Shown: piece after piece, positions 1 through 6,718 of the stretch
Layout of the letters: each line of letters starts with the position of its first letter
How positions within the stretch are numbered: position 1 is the first letter of the stretch
Source of the DNA: an uncultured Lachnospiraceae bacterium
GTDB lineage: Bacteria > Bacillota > Clostridia > Lachnospirales > Lachnospiraceae
Direction of reading: 5' to 3'
Assembly (NCBI GenBank): GCA_947174985.1
Contig: CAMWLB010000042.1
Coordinates: 1 to 14,092 of the forward strand
DNA: 14,092 bases
Notes under the pieces: model-generated
Database searches by the model: none
The model's input: only the letters and a program-made list of their open reading frames with translations
What the model was told of the DNA's origin: nothing
Program-made: the position numbers and the translations under genes

Positions 1-511
1 CATCAAGCGTATCCCTATGACAGAGATGACGGCAGAGCAGTTCAGACAGGTTATCGACGTGGATTTGAACGCACCGTTTATTGTATCCAAGGCTGTTATT
101 CCTTCCATGATTCAGAAGGGACATGGCAAAATTATCAATATCTGCTCCATGATGTCTGAACTGGGACGCGAAACGGTATCCGCTTATGCAGCAGCAAAGG
201 GCGGTTTAAAGATGCTCACAAGAAATATCTGCTCTGAGTACGGACAGTATAACATTCAGTGTAACGGCCTTGGACCCGGTTACATTGAGACACCTCAGAC
301 AGCGCCTTTGCGTGAGATTCAGCCGGACGGCAGCAGACATCCTTTCGATCAGTTTATCTGTGCAAAAACACCTGCAAACCGCTGGTTAAAGGCAGAAGAA
401 CTGACCGGTCCCGCTGTATTCTTGGCTTCTGAGGCTTCCAATGCAGTAAACGGACATATTCTCTATGTAGATGGCGGTATTCTGGCTTATATTGGAAAAC
501 AGCCGGAATAA
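1..511 (+). CDS. Short-chain dehydrogenase (SDR), 5' truncated; DhuD-like or gluconate 5-dehydrogenase-like
   Basis: The reading frame is open from base 2 (first complete codon) to the TAA at 509-511, so about 169 C-terminal residues are present. The N-terminal Rossmann GxxxGxG region lies outside the window; full SDRs of this type are about 250-270 residues. The catalytic set is visible: Ser codon 146-148, Tyr 185-187 and Lys 197-199 in a YAAAK motif, preceded by SELGRETVSAY as in E. coli IdnO. A VNGHILYVDGG segment near the end is also typical. On sequence alone it resembles gluconate 5-dehydrogenase. Because it is followed by an RpiB-fold isomerase, a KDPG aldolase and a KDG kinase, I favour a DhuD role: NAD(P)H-dependent cytosolic reduction of 3-deoxy-D-glycero-2,5-hexodiulosonate to KDG. 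The SDR fold is certain; the substrate is inferred from context. The next gene starts 12 bases downstream. Confidence 0.85.
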   Translation, partial: IKRIPMTEMTAEQFRQVIDVDLNAPFIVSKAVIPSMIQKGHGKIINICSMMSELGRETVSAYAAAKGGLKMLTRNICSEYGQYNIQCNGLGPGYIETPQTAPLREIQPDGSRHPFDQFICAKTPANRWLKAEELTGPAVFLASEASNAVNGHILYVDGGILAYIGKQPE

Positions 512-523
512 AAGGAGCAAAAA

Positions 524-1162
524 ATGAAAATTGCATTAATTAATGAGAACAGTCAGGCGGCTAAGAATGGGCTGGTGTATGAGACTTTAAAAAAAGTAGT
601 GGAGCCGATGGGACATGAGGTGGTCAACTATGGGATGTATTCTGCGGAGGACGCTCATTCCCTGACCTATGTGCAGAACGGCATACTGGCGGCAGTGCTT
701 TTGAATTCGGGCGCAGCGGATTACGTGATTACCGGCTGCGGCACCGGAGAGGGCGCTATGCTGGCTTGCAACTCCTTCCCGAAGGTGCTCTGCGGACATA
801 TTGAGTCCCCGCTTGACGCGTACCTGTTTTCACAGGTCAACGACGGCAACTGCGTGGCGCTTCCCTTTGCTGAGAACTTTGGCTGGGGCGGAGAGCTGAA
901 TCTGGAATATATTTTTGAAAAATTATTCTGTACGCCCGGGGGCGGCGGTTATCCGAAGGAGCGCGTGGAGCCGGAGCAGCGCAACAAAAAGATTCTGGAC
1001 GCCGTAAAGGAGGTTACGCATGTTGACATGGTAACCATCTTAAAGAATCTGGACAGGGAGCTTGTAAAGGGCGCGCTGTCAGGTGAGAAGTTTGCGGAGT
1101 ATTTCTTTGCAGACTGCAAATGCGATAAGATAGCGGCGGCAGTAAAGGAAGTATTAGCATAA
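524..1162 (+). CDS. RpiB/LacAB-fold sugar isomerase, probable DhuI (4-deoxy-5-hexosulose-uronate isomerase)
   Basis: This 212-residue cytosolic protein has the RpiB/LacA/LacB fold. It begins MKIALINENSQ and carries the family GCGTGEG loop at residues 71-77 with Cys72, the position of the catalytic cysteine in RpiB enzymes. True RpiB proteins are about 150 residues. Here a further roughly 60 residues follow the YPKERVEPEQRN segment (143-154), which matches the longer proteins described as DhuI in streptococci. DhuI converts 4-deoxy-L-threo-5-hexosulose uronate, formed from unsaturated glucuronate or galacturonate, to 3-deoxy-2,5-hexodiulosonate, the substrate of the preceding dehydrogenase. 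The start is set by AAAGGAG at 511-517, six bases upstream of the ATG. Fold and family are secure; the DhuI substrate rests on length, recalled similarity and neighbours. A plain ribose-5-phosphate isomerase B is the less likely alternative. Confidence 0.85.
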   Translation: MKIALINENSQAAKNGLVYETLKKVVEPMGHEVVNYGMYSAEDAHSLTYVQNGILAAVLLNSGAADYVITGCGTGEGAMLACNSFPKVLCGHIESPLDAYLFSQVNDGNCVALPFAENFGWGGELNLEYIFEKLFCTPGGGGYPKERVEPEQRNKKILDAVKEVTHVDMVTILKNLDRELVKGALSGEKFAEYFFADCKCDKIAAAVKEVLA

Positions 1163-1170
1163 AAACAAGC

Positions 1171-1227
1171 GGCAGCCGGAGGCGCGTAGCGAGTCCGGCT
1201 TGCCTGCGAGGAAAAGCCCGAACGGGC
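1171..1227 (+). other. Two stem-loops in the isomerase-aldolase gap
   Basis: The 80-base gap between the isomerase stop and the aldolase start is GC-rich and structured. Stem 1 pairs AGCCGGA (1174-1180) with TCCGGCT (1194-1200). It extends through GGC/GCC (1171-1173 with 1202-1204) across one bulged T, and its loop contains a small CGC-GTA-GCG hairpin (1183-1191). Stem 2 pairs GCCCG (1216-1220) with CGGGC (1223-1227), ending four bases before the TAGGAG ribosome binding site at 1231-1236. No U-tract follows either stem, so neither is a terminator. Possible roles are an mRNA stability or processing element, control of ribosome access to the aldolase gene, or one copy of a REP-like dispersed palindrome. 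Nothing in the window decides between these. Confidence 0.5.
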
Positions 1228-1242
1228 AGATAGGAGATTGTC

Positions 1243-2208
1243 ATGAATGCAGTTTTAGAGAAAATCAGCAAAATCGGCATAGTGCCGGTGGTAAAGATTG
1301 ACAGGGTGGAGGATGCGGTTCCTCTTGCAAAGGCGCTCTGTAACGGCGGACTTCCCTGTGCAGAGGTTACTTTCCGTACAGATGCAGCAGCGGGCGCTAT
1401 CAAAGCGATGACGGAGAATTTCCCTGATATGTGCGTGGGCGCGGGCACCGTACTCAATGCAGCGCAGGTAGATGCGGCAGTGGCAGCGGGCGCGCAGTTT
1501 ATTGTAAGCCCGGGCTTAAATCCCAACACCGTAAAATATTGTATCGAGAAGAATATTCCCATTACGCCGGGTACCTCAAGCCCTTCCGATATTGAGCAGG
1601 CAATTGAACTGGGACTTGATGTGGTAAAATTCTTCCCTGCAGAGCAGTCCGGCGGACTTGCTAAAATCAAGGCGATGGCAGCGCCCTATGTGAACATGAA
1701 ATTCATGCCCACAGGCGGCATCAATGCAAAGAATCTGACTTCTTACCTTGACTTCAACAAGATTATCGCCTGCGGCGGTTCCTGGATGGTTCCCGGAGAT
1801 TTGATTAATGCGGGAGAATGGGACAAGATTGAACAGCTTACCAGAGAAGCAGTACAGGCTATGTTAGGCTTTGAACTGGCACATGTGGGTGTCAATGCTG
1901 AAAATGAGGAAGAAGCAGAGAAGGCGGCAAGAAGATTTGCGTTTATCTTTGGTATGCCTGCGAAGGTTGGCGGCAGTTCCGTATTTGCAGGAAAGGTACT
2001 GGAAGTGATGAAGAAACCTTACCTCGGCAAGAACGGACACATTGCGATTGCAACCAACTATATTGTAAGGGCAGTCAATTACCTTGAAAATGTCCTTGGC
2101 GTGGAATTTGACGAGACGACTGCCAAGAAGGACGACAAGGGTAATCTGAAGGCAATTTACCTGAAGGAAGAGATCGGCGGCTTTGCCGTACATCTGGTAC
2201 AGAAATAA
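1243..2208 (+). CDS. KDPG/KHG aldolase fused to a C-terminal VOC (glyoxalase-like) domain
   Basis: Residues 1 to about 209 are a class I KDPG aldolase of the E. coli Eda type: EVTFRT with the catalytic Glu at 41, VGAGTVLN at 65-72, VKFFPAE with the Schiff-base Lys at 129, PTGGI at 156-160 and GGSWMVP at 178-184. It should split KDPG into pyruvate and glyceraldehyde 3-phosphate in the cytosol, the last step of the uronate route, and may also act on 4-hydroxy-2-oxoglutarate. Residues 210-321 add a VOC module: LAHVGVN with His214, VLEVMK with Glu254, GHIAIAT with His266 and GFAVHLV with His318. The first three fall where E. coli glyoxalase I has His5, Glu56 and His74; the fourth ligand position has His instead of Glu122. 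Eda-type enzymes are normally about 210 residues, so this is a fusion. TAGGAG at 1231-1236 supports the start. The aldolase call is strong; the role of the VOC half is unknown. Confidence 0.93.
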   Translation: MNAVLEKISKIGIVPVVKIDRVEDAVPLAKALCNGGLPCAEVTFRTDAAAGAIKAMTENFPDMCVGAGTVLNAAQVDAAVAAGAQFIVSPGLNPNTVKYCIEKNIPITPGTSSPSDIEQAIELGLDVVKFFPAEQSGGLAKIKAMAAPYVNMKFMPTGGINAKNLTSYLDFNKIIACGGSWMVPGDLINAGEWDKIEQLTREAVQAMLGFELAHVGVNAENEEEAEKAARRFAFIFGMPAKVGGSSVFAGKVLEVMKKPYLGKNGHIAIATNYIVRAVNYLENVLGVEFDETTAKKDDKGNLKAIYLKEEIGGFAVHLVQK

Positions 2209-2238
2209 GCATTAGACAAAATAGAGAGGAAAAATGAA

Positions 2239-3270
2239 ATGGCAAAAGTAATTACGATGGGTGAAATCATGCTGAGATTGTCCACCCCGAACAATGAAAA
2301 ATTTATTCAGGCAGATGAGTTTGATGTGTGCTACGGCGGCGGAGAAGCCAATGTAGCGGTATCTTTGGCAAACTACGGGCATGACGCCGAGTTTGTGACG
2401 GCGGTTCCCGACAATGAAATCGGTGAGTGCGCGGTTGCTGCTCTGAGAAAGTACAATGTAGGCACAAAGCACATTGCAAAATGCGGTGAGAGACTTGGCA
2501 TCTATTTTCTGGAGTCCGGTTCTTCCATGAGACCTTCCAAGGTAGTGTATGACAGGGCACATTCCTCCATCTCCACTGCAACTGAAGCAGATTTTGACTT
2601 TGACGCTATTTTTGAGGGCGCTGACTGGTTCCACTTTACAGGCATCACACCGGCAGTATCCGACGCGGCAGCAGAACTGACCGAAAAAGCGCTGATTGCA
2701 GCAAAGAAACACGGCGTAAAGGTTTCCGTAGATTTGAACTTCCGCAAGAAACTGTGGTCTTCTGAAAAAGCGCAGAAGGTTATGACAAACTTGATGAAGT
2801 ATGTTGACGTGTGCATCGGCAATGAAGAGGATGCAGAGCTGGTACTTGGCTTTAAGCCCGGCGAGACGGATGTAACCAGCGGTGAACTGGAGCTTGCAGG
2901 CTACAAGTCCATTTTTGAGCAGATGGTAGAGAAATTTGGATTTGAATACTGTGTATCCTCCCTGCGTGTGAGCCATTCGGCTTCCGACAATGGCTGGTCT
3001 GCATGTATTTATTCCAAAGAAACCAAGGAATTCTATCATTCCAAGGAATACAGCATACACCCCATTGTGGACCGTGTAGGCGGCGGCGACTCCTTTGCAG
3101 GCGGTGTTATCTGCGGCCTTCTGGATGGCAAGGACTTTAAGGCTGCGCTGGAATTCGGTGTTGCGGCTTCCGCACTGAAGCATACCATTCCCGGCGACTT
3201 CAATCTGGTTTCCAGAAAAGAAGTAGAGACACTGGCTGGCGGCGACGCTTCCGGACGTGTACAGAGATAA
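2239..3270 (+). CDS. kdgK: 2-keto-3-deoxygluconate (KDG) kinase, PfkB family
   Basis: This 343-residue PfkB/ribokinase-family sugar kinase uses ATP to phosphorylate 2-keto-3-deoxygluconate to KDPG, the substrate of the aldolase encoded just upstream. The N-terminal segment MGEIMLRLSTP and the GGGEANVAVSLA substrate-binding motif (about residues 33-44) are typical of KDG kinases. The C-terminal PfkB signature reads DRVGGGDSFAGG at 278-289, with Asp284 as the catalytic base and the glycines forming the anion hole. The length fits the family. GAGAGGA at 2224-2230 supports the ATG at 2239; a nearer ATG at 2234 is out of frame and stops after five codons. It is the last gene of the operon and is followed by a strong terminator. 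Substrate specificity is inferred from similarity and the aldolase neighbour; fructokinase is a weaker alternative. Confidence 0.88.
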   Translation: MAKVITMGEIMLRLSTPNNEKFIQADEFDVCYGGGEANVAVSLANYGHDAEFVTAVPDNEIGECAVAALRKYNVGTKHIAKCGERLGIYFLESGSSMRPSKVVYDRAHSSISTATEADFDFDAIFEGADWFHFTGITPAVSDAAAELTEKALIAAKKHGVKVSVDLNFRKKLWSSEKAQKVMTNLMKYVDVCIGNEEDAELVLGFKPGETDVTSGELELAGYKSIFEQMVEKFGFEYCVSSLRVSHSASDNGWSACIYSKETKEFYHSKEYSIHPIVDRVGGGDSFAGGVICGLLDGKDFKAALEFGVAASALKHTIPGDFNLVSRKEVETLAGGDASGRVQR

Positions 3271-3295
3271 TGGACAGAGATTAAAAGAAATAAAT

Positions 3296-3346
3296 GAAAA
3301 CTGCCGTTTCACAGGCGAAAAGCTTCTGTGGAACAGCAGTTTTTTC
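3296..3346. terminator. Bidirectional intrinsic terminator between convergent genes
   Basis: The left arm 3298-3314 pairs with the right arm 3326-3342 as a 17-bp stem with one C-A mismatch and one G-U pair. It is flanked by AAAA (3297-3300) on the left and a T run (3340-3345) on the right. Read rightward it ends the uronate operon 26 bases after the kinase stop. Read leftward, the A-rich side becomes a T-rich tail and can end the GGDEF gene, whose stop is at 3353-3355. Confidence 0.88.
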
Positions 3347-3352
3347 ATGTTT

Positions 3353-4456
3353 TTATTCGGATGTCTTATTGTTGTGTACCATGACACAGTTTTTCCCATT
3401 TCGTTTTGCCTGATACAGCGCACTGTCTGCTTCCTCAAAGAAAGCGCTTGCGCTTGTGCGGGGATGGTCATAGACGGCTGCGCCGAGGCTTAAGGTAAAA
3501 TGTGCGTCGCCAAGGGAAGTCTGGAAGGTAAAGGCGGCAAAGTCCGCGCGTATTTTTTCGGCGACAACCTCCGGCTTGTCGTGGGGAAGCAGCATGGAAA
3601 ATTCTTCCCCGCCATAGCGTGCGCTAAAGCCTTCTTTTTTATTGTTTTCTACAAAGAGCTGTCCTACCTTTTGAATGACCTCATCGCCAAAGGCATGTCC
3701 ATAAGTATCGTTCACTTTTTTAAAATTATCAATATCGGCAATAATAACGGAGAAAGGGCGTTGTTCTTTCTCAAACTCTTTTTGGTAATATTCCAATTCT
3801 TCATAAAAAGCTTCATGGTTGTAGAGGTGTGTCAGAGAATCCCGTCGGGAACGTTCTTCGTTTATGACAACATCCTGATTGACCTTTTCAAGAATAATGT
3901 AGGTGACAATCGTTCCGCCGATAAAGATGCTGATTTCTATAAAAGGGCTGAACGATGTCTGCGGCAGCATATAGGGCGTATTCGGTACAAAGTAAAACTG
4001 GTCTGCTATATACAGCAGTATCACAAGAACTGCCTGCAGCAGCGTCATAAGATGGTCACGGTAAAGCGGCGTCAGCATCATGGGAAGAAGCAGCATGGCG
4101 GGGAGCATACCGACGCTGGTGTGCACGCATACAGTAATCCCTGCAAACAGACTGATAAGGAGGATGGTGTAGATGGAAACCACCCGCCGGCTGTGTGACT
4201 GAAAAAACCGCGTAAAAGCAAGTTCAAAGAAAACAAGCACTAAAAGTTCAAGTCCGCTGGGCCTTACAATAAACAAATAGAAATAGTAAGATTTGCTGCA
4301 CTCAGGTGTAGGACTGTAAAACAAAAATAAGAGCAGTTCTACAAACAAAGTGAGCAGCCATATTTTCCAAAACAGTGAAAAGATAGTCCGGTTCCATTCT
4401 TCCCATTGTTTCTCATTTAAAGTTTTATTGCTCTTGGTGTTTTTCAGAAGAGCCAT
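3353..4456 (-). CDS. Membrane-bound diguanylate cyclase (GGDEF domain, GGEEF type)
   Basis: This 367-residue protein has a basic N-terminus, then about five or six hydrophobic segments between residues 30 and 190, then a cytoplasmic GGDEF domain (about 200-360). The domain shows the opening DSLTHLYN (206-213), the metal and nucleotide segment DIDNFK (241-246) and the active-site loop YGGEEF (281-286). It should therefore condense two GTP into cyclic di-GMP at the membrane. The RxxD product-inhibition site that usually precedes the loop is absent: residues 273-276 read KKEG. There is no separate extracytoplasmic or PAS-type sensor, so any signal must act through the membrane part. AAGGAGG at 4470-4464, seven bases before the ATG, fixes the start. 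It diverges from the TetR operon and converges on the kinase. Activity is well supported; the signal and target process are unknown. Confidence 0.92.
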   Translation of the reverse strand: MALLKNTKSNKTLNEKQWEEWNRTIFSLFWKIWLLTLFVELLLFLFYSPTPECSKSYYFYLFIVRPSGLELLVLVFFELAFTRFFQSHSRRVVSIYTILLISLFAGITVCVHTSVGMLPAMLLLPMMLTPLYRDHLMTLLQAVLVILLYIADQFYFVPNTPYMLPQTSFSPFIEISIFIGGTIVTYIILEKVNQDVVINEERSRRDSLTHLYNHEAFYEELEYYQKEFEKEQRPFSVIIADIDNFKKVNDTYGHAFGDEVIQKVGQLFVENNKKEGFSARYGGEEFSMLLPHDKPEVVAEKIRADFAAFTFQTSLGDAHFTLSLGAAVYDHPRTSASAFFEEADSALYQAKRNGKNCVMVHNNKTSE

Positions 4457-4489
4457 GGTTTGACCTCCTTGCGATTATTCCCTAGAAAA

Positions 4490-4518
4490 AGTATACCGCG
4501 ATTCCTCCTTTTTGTATA
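4490..4518 (-). promoter_or_regulatory. Weak candidate promoter for the diguanylate cyclase gene
   Basis: On the minus strand, TATACT (4495-4490) could serve as a -10 box and TATACA (4518-4513) as a poor -35 box, with a 17-base spacer. It lies about 35 bases upstream of the start codon. The -35 match is only partial, and no better alternative stands out in the gap. Confidence 0.3.
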
Positions 4519-4567
4519 GTGTTTTGCGGTCAGACACATAAATTTTGGTAGAAATAGATAAAAAACG

Positions 4568-4593
4568 GAAACTATTTTTGTAAAAATAGTTTC
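4568..4593. promoter_or_regulatory. Perfect 26-bp palindrome, probable TetR-family operator
   Basis: Two perfect 12-base half-sites, GAAACTATTTTT (4568-4579) and its exact inverse (4582-4593), are separated by GT. The palindrome ends directly against the -35 box of the rightward promoter and lies 80 bases before the TetR start codon. Size, symmetry and position fit autoregulation by a TetR-family dimer or pair of dimers. It also lies within reach of the divergent GGDEF gene. It is A/T-rich but has no T-run, so a terminator is unlikely. Binding is inferred, not shown. Confidence 0.75.
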
Positions 4594-4622
4594 TTGTATA
4601 AAAATCAGAACAATGTTACAAT
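4594..4622 (+). promoter_or_regulatory. Promoter of the TetR-MCP-galactosidase operon
   Basis: TTGTAT (4594-4599) as -35, a 17-base spacer, and TACAAT (4617-4622) as -10, extended by TG at 4614-4615, form a good sigma-A-type promoter. Transcription should start near 4629, giving a leader of about 45 bases. The -35 box touches the 26-bp palindrome, so a protein bound there would hinder RNA polymerase. Confidence 0.7.
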
Positions 4623-4672
4623 AAGAGAACCAAAAAGAAAAATGAGTTTTCCAGTTTGGAAAGTGGAGGATT

Positions 4673-5233
4673 ATGGGACAAAGGGAAGAGATATTAGAAG
4701 GAACCTTACAGTTGTTTAATCAAAAAGGGCTGAAGTTTACCATGGATGACGTGGCAAAAATTCTGCAGATGAGTAAAAAAACGATTTATACGGTATTTCA
4801 CGACAAAGAAGAGTTGTTTCTTGCCATGGTAGACTATCTGTTTGATTATATTAAGGAAAGCGAACAGCAGGTGCTGGAAGATAAAAAGCTGTCCACCCTT
4901 GAAAAAATCAGAAAAATTCTGGGTGTTATGCCGGAGGGATATAAAGATGTGGATTTCAGGCAGCTCTATCTGCTAAAGGATAAATATCCAACCATTTACA
5001 GACAGGTGGAACTGCGGCTGGAGACGGGCTGGGAGTCAACCATTGCGCTGATTGAACAGGGAATTGCAGAAGGGGTGGTGCGGCCGATTCAGATTCCGAT
5101 TCTAAAGTTGATGTTAGAGGCGGCGCTGGAGCAGTTTTTCCAGCGGGATATTCTGATTCAGCATCAGATTTCTTATCAGCAGGCGCTTGATGAAGTAGTA
5201 ACGATACTGATAGATGGTATCAAGGTACATTAA
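4673..5233 (+). CDS. TetR/AcrR-family transcriptional regulator
   Basis: This 186-residue protein has the TetR architecture: an N-terminal helix (ILEGTLQLFNQKGLKFT), the helix-turn-helix MDDVAKILQMSKKTIYTVFHDKEELF (about residues 24-49) with the usual K-x-TIY-x-x-F recognition helix, and an all-helical ligand and dimerisation domain after residue 50 that has no recognisable ligand signature. It probably represses its own operon through the palindrome at 4568-4593. GTGGAGG just upstream supports the ATG. It is the first gene of the six-gene operon, and its stop codon overlaps the ribosome binding site of the chemotaxis gene, suggesting coupled translation. The inducer is unknown; a galactoside or breakdown product would make sense from context. 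TetR proteins are less usual than LacI or AraC types as sugar-operon regulators, so it might respond to something else. Confidence 0.93.
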   Translation: MGQREEILEGTLQLFNQKGLKFTMDDVAKILQMSKKTIYTVFHDKEELFLAMVDYLFDYIKESEQQVLEDKKLSTLEKIRKILGVMPEGYKDVDFRQLYLLKDKYPTIYRQVELRLETGWESTIALIEQGIAEGVVRPIQIPILKLMLEAALEQFFQRDILIQHQISYQQALDEVVTILIDGIKVH

Positions 5234-5242
5234 GGAGGTCTT

Positions 5243-6700
5243 ATGGAAAAACAATTGCACTTGAAAAAAACAAATTTGGTGGCAATTATTGCCCATTCCA
5301 GCAATGTGCTTCTGCTTACGGCATTTACCTTTGTAGAAGCATGGCAGCGGGGAGAGTCCTTTATTCGGGCGATTATCCTGCTGGCAATCGGCTTGGCTCC
5401 TGTCATTGCGGAGGTCATCGCTTTTTGCGGGAATCGGGATACGGGGGCAATAAAGCACCTGCTCGGCATTGGATACGCAGTTTTCTACACATACGCCATA
5501 TTGACGGCGCAAAACCAGCTGGTGTTTGTGTTCGTCATTCCGATGATTCTGATGGTGGTCATGTTCAATGACCAGAAGTACATTATTATGGTAAATGCAG
5601 GTGTGATTATCTTAAACCTGATTGCCGTGATTGGCGGCGCCTATACGGGGAAGTTCGGGTTTACCACAATAAATGCAGGGCTGCTGCAGCTTGCTTCCAT
5701 TGTCATGGTGGCGATAAACTCCTTTCTTGCGGCAAGGATGCTCGGACAGAACAATGCACAGCAGATAAGCAATATTGAAGAGGCACAGAAGGAGACGGAG
5801 AAGCTGCTTGCAGATATTTCCAAGATTTCGGAGCAGATGAAGGTGGGTATAGCGGAAATCGACAAAGGGCTTGACGATCTGCTTACGATATCCGAGGTTA
5901 CGGAGCAGGCGATGGGAGAGGTCTCGCATGGCGCGACGGACACGGCGGATGCGGTTGAACAACAGCTTCATCAGACAGAGGCAATACAGGAAAAGGTGGA
6001 GCATGTAAGCATTGAGGCAGAGGGCATAGCGGAAAACATGAAGCAGACCACACAGGCGATTCTGGAGGGCAGCAAAAATGTGGACGTTCTTGCTGCATGC
6101 ACAGAAGCCTCCGTGCGCAACGGTGAAGAAGTGACCGGCAAGCTGAAAAGCCTTGACACCTATATAGAGGAGATGCAGACCATCGTGGGGCTTATCGGCG
6201 GCATTACCTCGCGTACAAGCCTTCTGGCGTTGAATGCAAGCATAGAAGCGGCCCGTGCGGGAGAAGCCGGCAGAGGATTCTCTGTAGTAGCAACGGAAAT
6301 TTCCAGTATGGCGACGCAGACGCAGGAGGCGACCGGTAACATCAACGGGCTTATCGGCAATGTGTCTGCTGCGATTCGGGAAGTTGTGCAGGTTATTTAC
6401 AATATGATAGACGGAATTAACGATGGCAAGGCGTCCACGGAGCAGACCGTGAAGAGCTTTGACCTGATTGAGAAGAGCTCGGGAGAAATAAGCGCCAGCA
6501 TAGAAAGACTTCACGAGAGTATGGAGGAGCTGAAAAATGCCAACAGGATGATTGTGGATTCCATTCAGACCATTTCTGCAATTTCTGAGGAGGTGACTGC
6601 CCGTTCAGGCGAAACCATGGAGGCGGAGACGCGCAACATGAAGGCACTGCGTGATATCAAGGCACAGATGCAGGAGCTCCTTTCCATTACCAAAAAGTAG
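5243..6700 (+). CDS. Methyl-accepting chemotaxis protein with six-helix membrane sensor, no HAMP
   Basis: This is a 485-residue chemoreceptor. About six hydrophobic segments fill residues 10-165 with only short loops, so there is no extracytoplasmic ligand-binding domain. No HAMP domain is recognisable before the long helical signalling region (about 175-480). The hairpin tip that contacts CheA and CheW is clear: SLLALNASIEAARAGEAGRGF (326-346), followed by VVATEISSMA. The usual QTN before LLALN reads RTS. The C-terminus has no NWETF-type CheR tether. The start follows AAGGAGGT (5232-5239), which overlaps the TetR stop. Finding a receptor inside a glycoside-use operon suggests that sensing or swimming is matched to the sugar or to its transport and energy effects. 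Receptor identity is firm; the signal is unknown, and membrane-embedded or proton-motive-force sensing is a possible reading. Confidence 0.92.
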   Translation: MEKQLHLKKTNLVAIIAHSSNVLLLTAFTFVEAWQRGESFIRAIILLAIGLAPVIAEVIAFCGNRDTGAIKHLLGIGYAVFYTYAILTAQNQLVFVFVIPMILMVVMFNDQKYIIMVNAGVIILNLIAVIGGAYTGKFGFTTINAGLLQLASIVMVAINSFLAARMLGQNNAQQISNIEEAQKETEKLLADISKISEQMKVGIAEIDKGLDDLLTISEVTEQAMGEVSHGATDTADAVEQQLHQTEAIQEKVEHVSIEAEGIAENMKQTTQAILEGSKNVDVLAACTEASVRNGEEVTGKLKSLDTYIEEMQTIVGLIGGITSRTSLLALNASIEAARAGEAGRGFSVVATEISSMATQTQEATGNINGLIGNVSAAIREVVQVIYNMIDGINDGKASTEQTVKSFDLIEKSSGEISASIERLHESMEELKNANRMIVDSIQTISAISEEVTARSGETMEAETRNMKALRDIKAQMQELLSITKK

Positions 6701-6718
6701 CATAACATGGAGGAAACG

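Noticed and set aside
2234..2251. Five-codon frame (ATG AAA TGG CAA AAG TAA) overlapping the KDG kinase start
   Set aside because: Its ATG is only three bases from the GAGAGGA site, too close for good initiation, while the kinase ATG has proper spacing. It looks like chance.
2212..3471. Long minus-strand open frame opposite the KDG kinase gene
   Set aside because: It lies almost wholly antisense to a clear PfkB kinase, has no family motif, and its composition is that of a reversed coding frame.
3500..4198. Plus-strand open frame opposite the diguanylate cyclase gene
   Set aside because: It is antisense to an unmistakable GGDEF gene and shows no recognisable domain.
4501..4510. Minus-strand AAGGAGGAAT resembling a ribosome binding site upstream of the GGDEF gene
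   Set aside because: No ATG, GTG or TTG follows at a usable distance, and the GGDEF gene has its own site at 4464-4470.
4457..4672. A CcpA (cre) site in the divergent intergenic region
   Set aside because: No segment matches the cre consensus well; the only strong symmetric element is the 26-bp palindrome, whose sequence is unlike cre.
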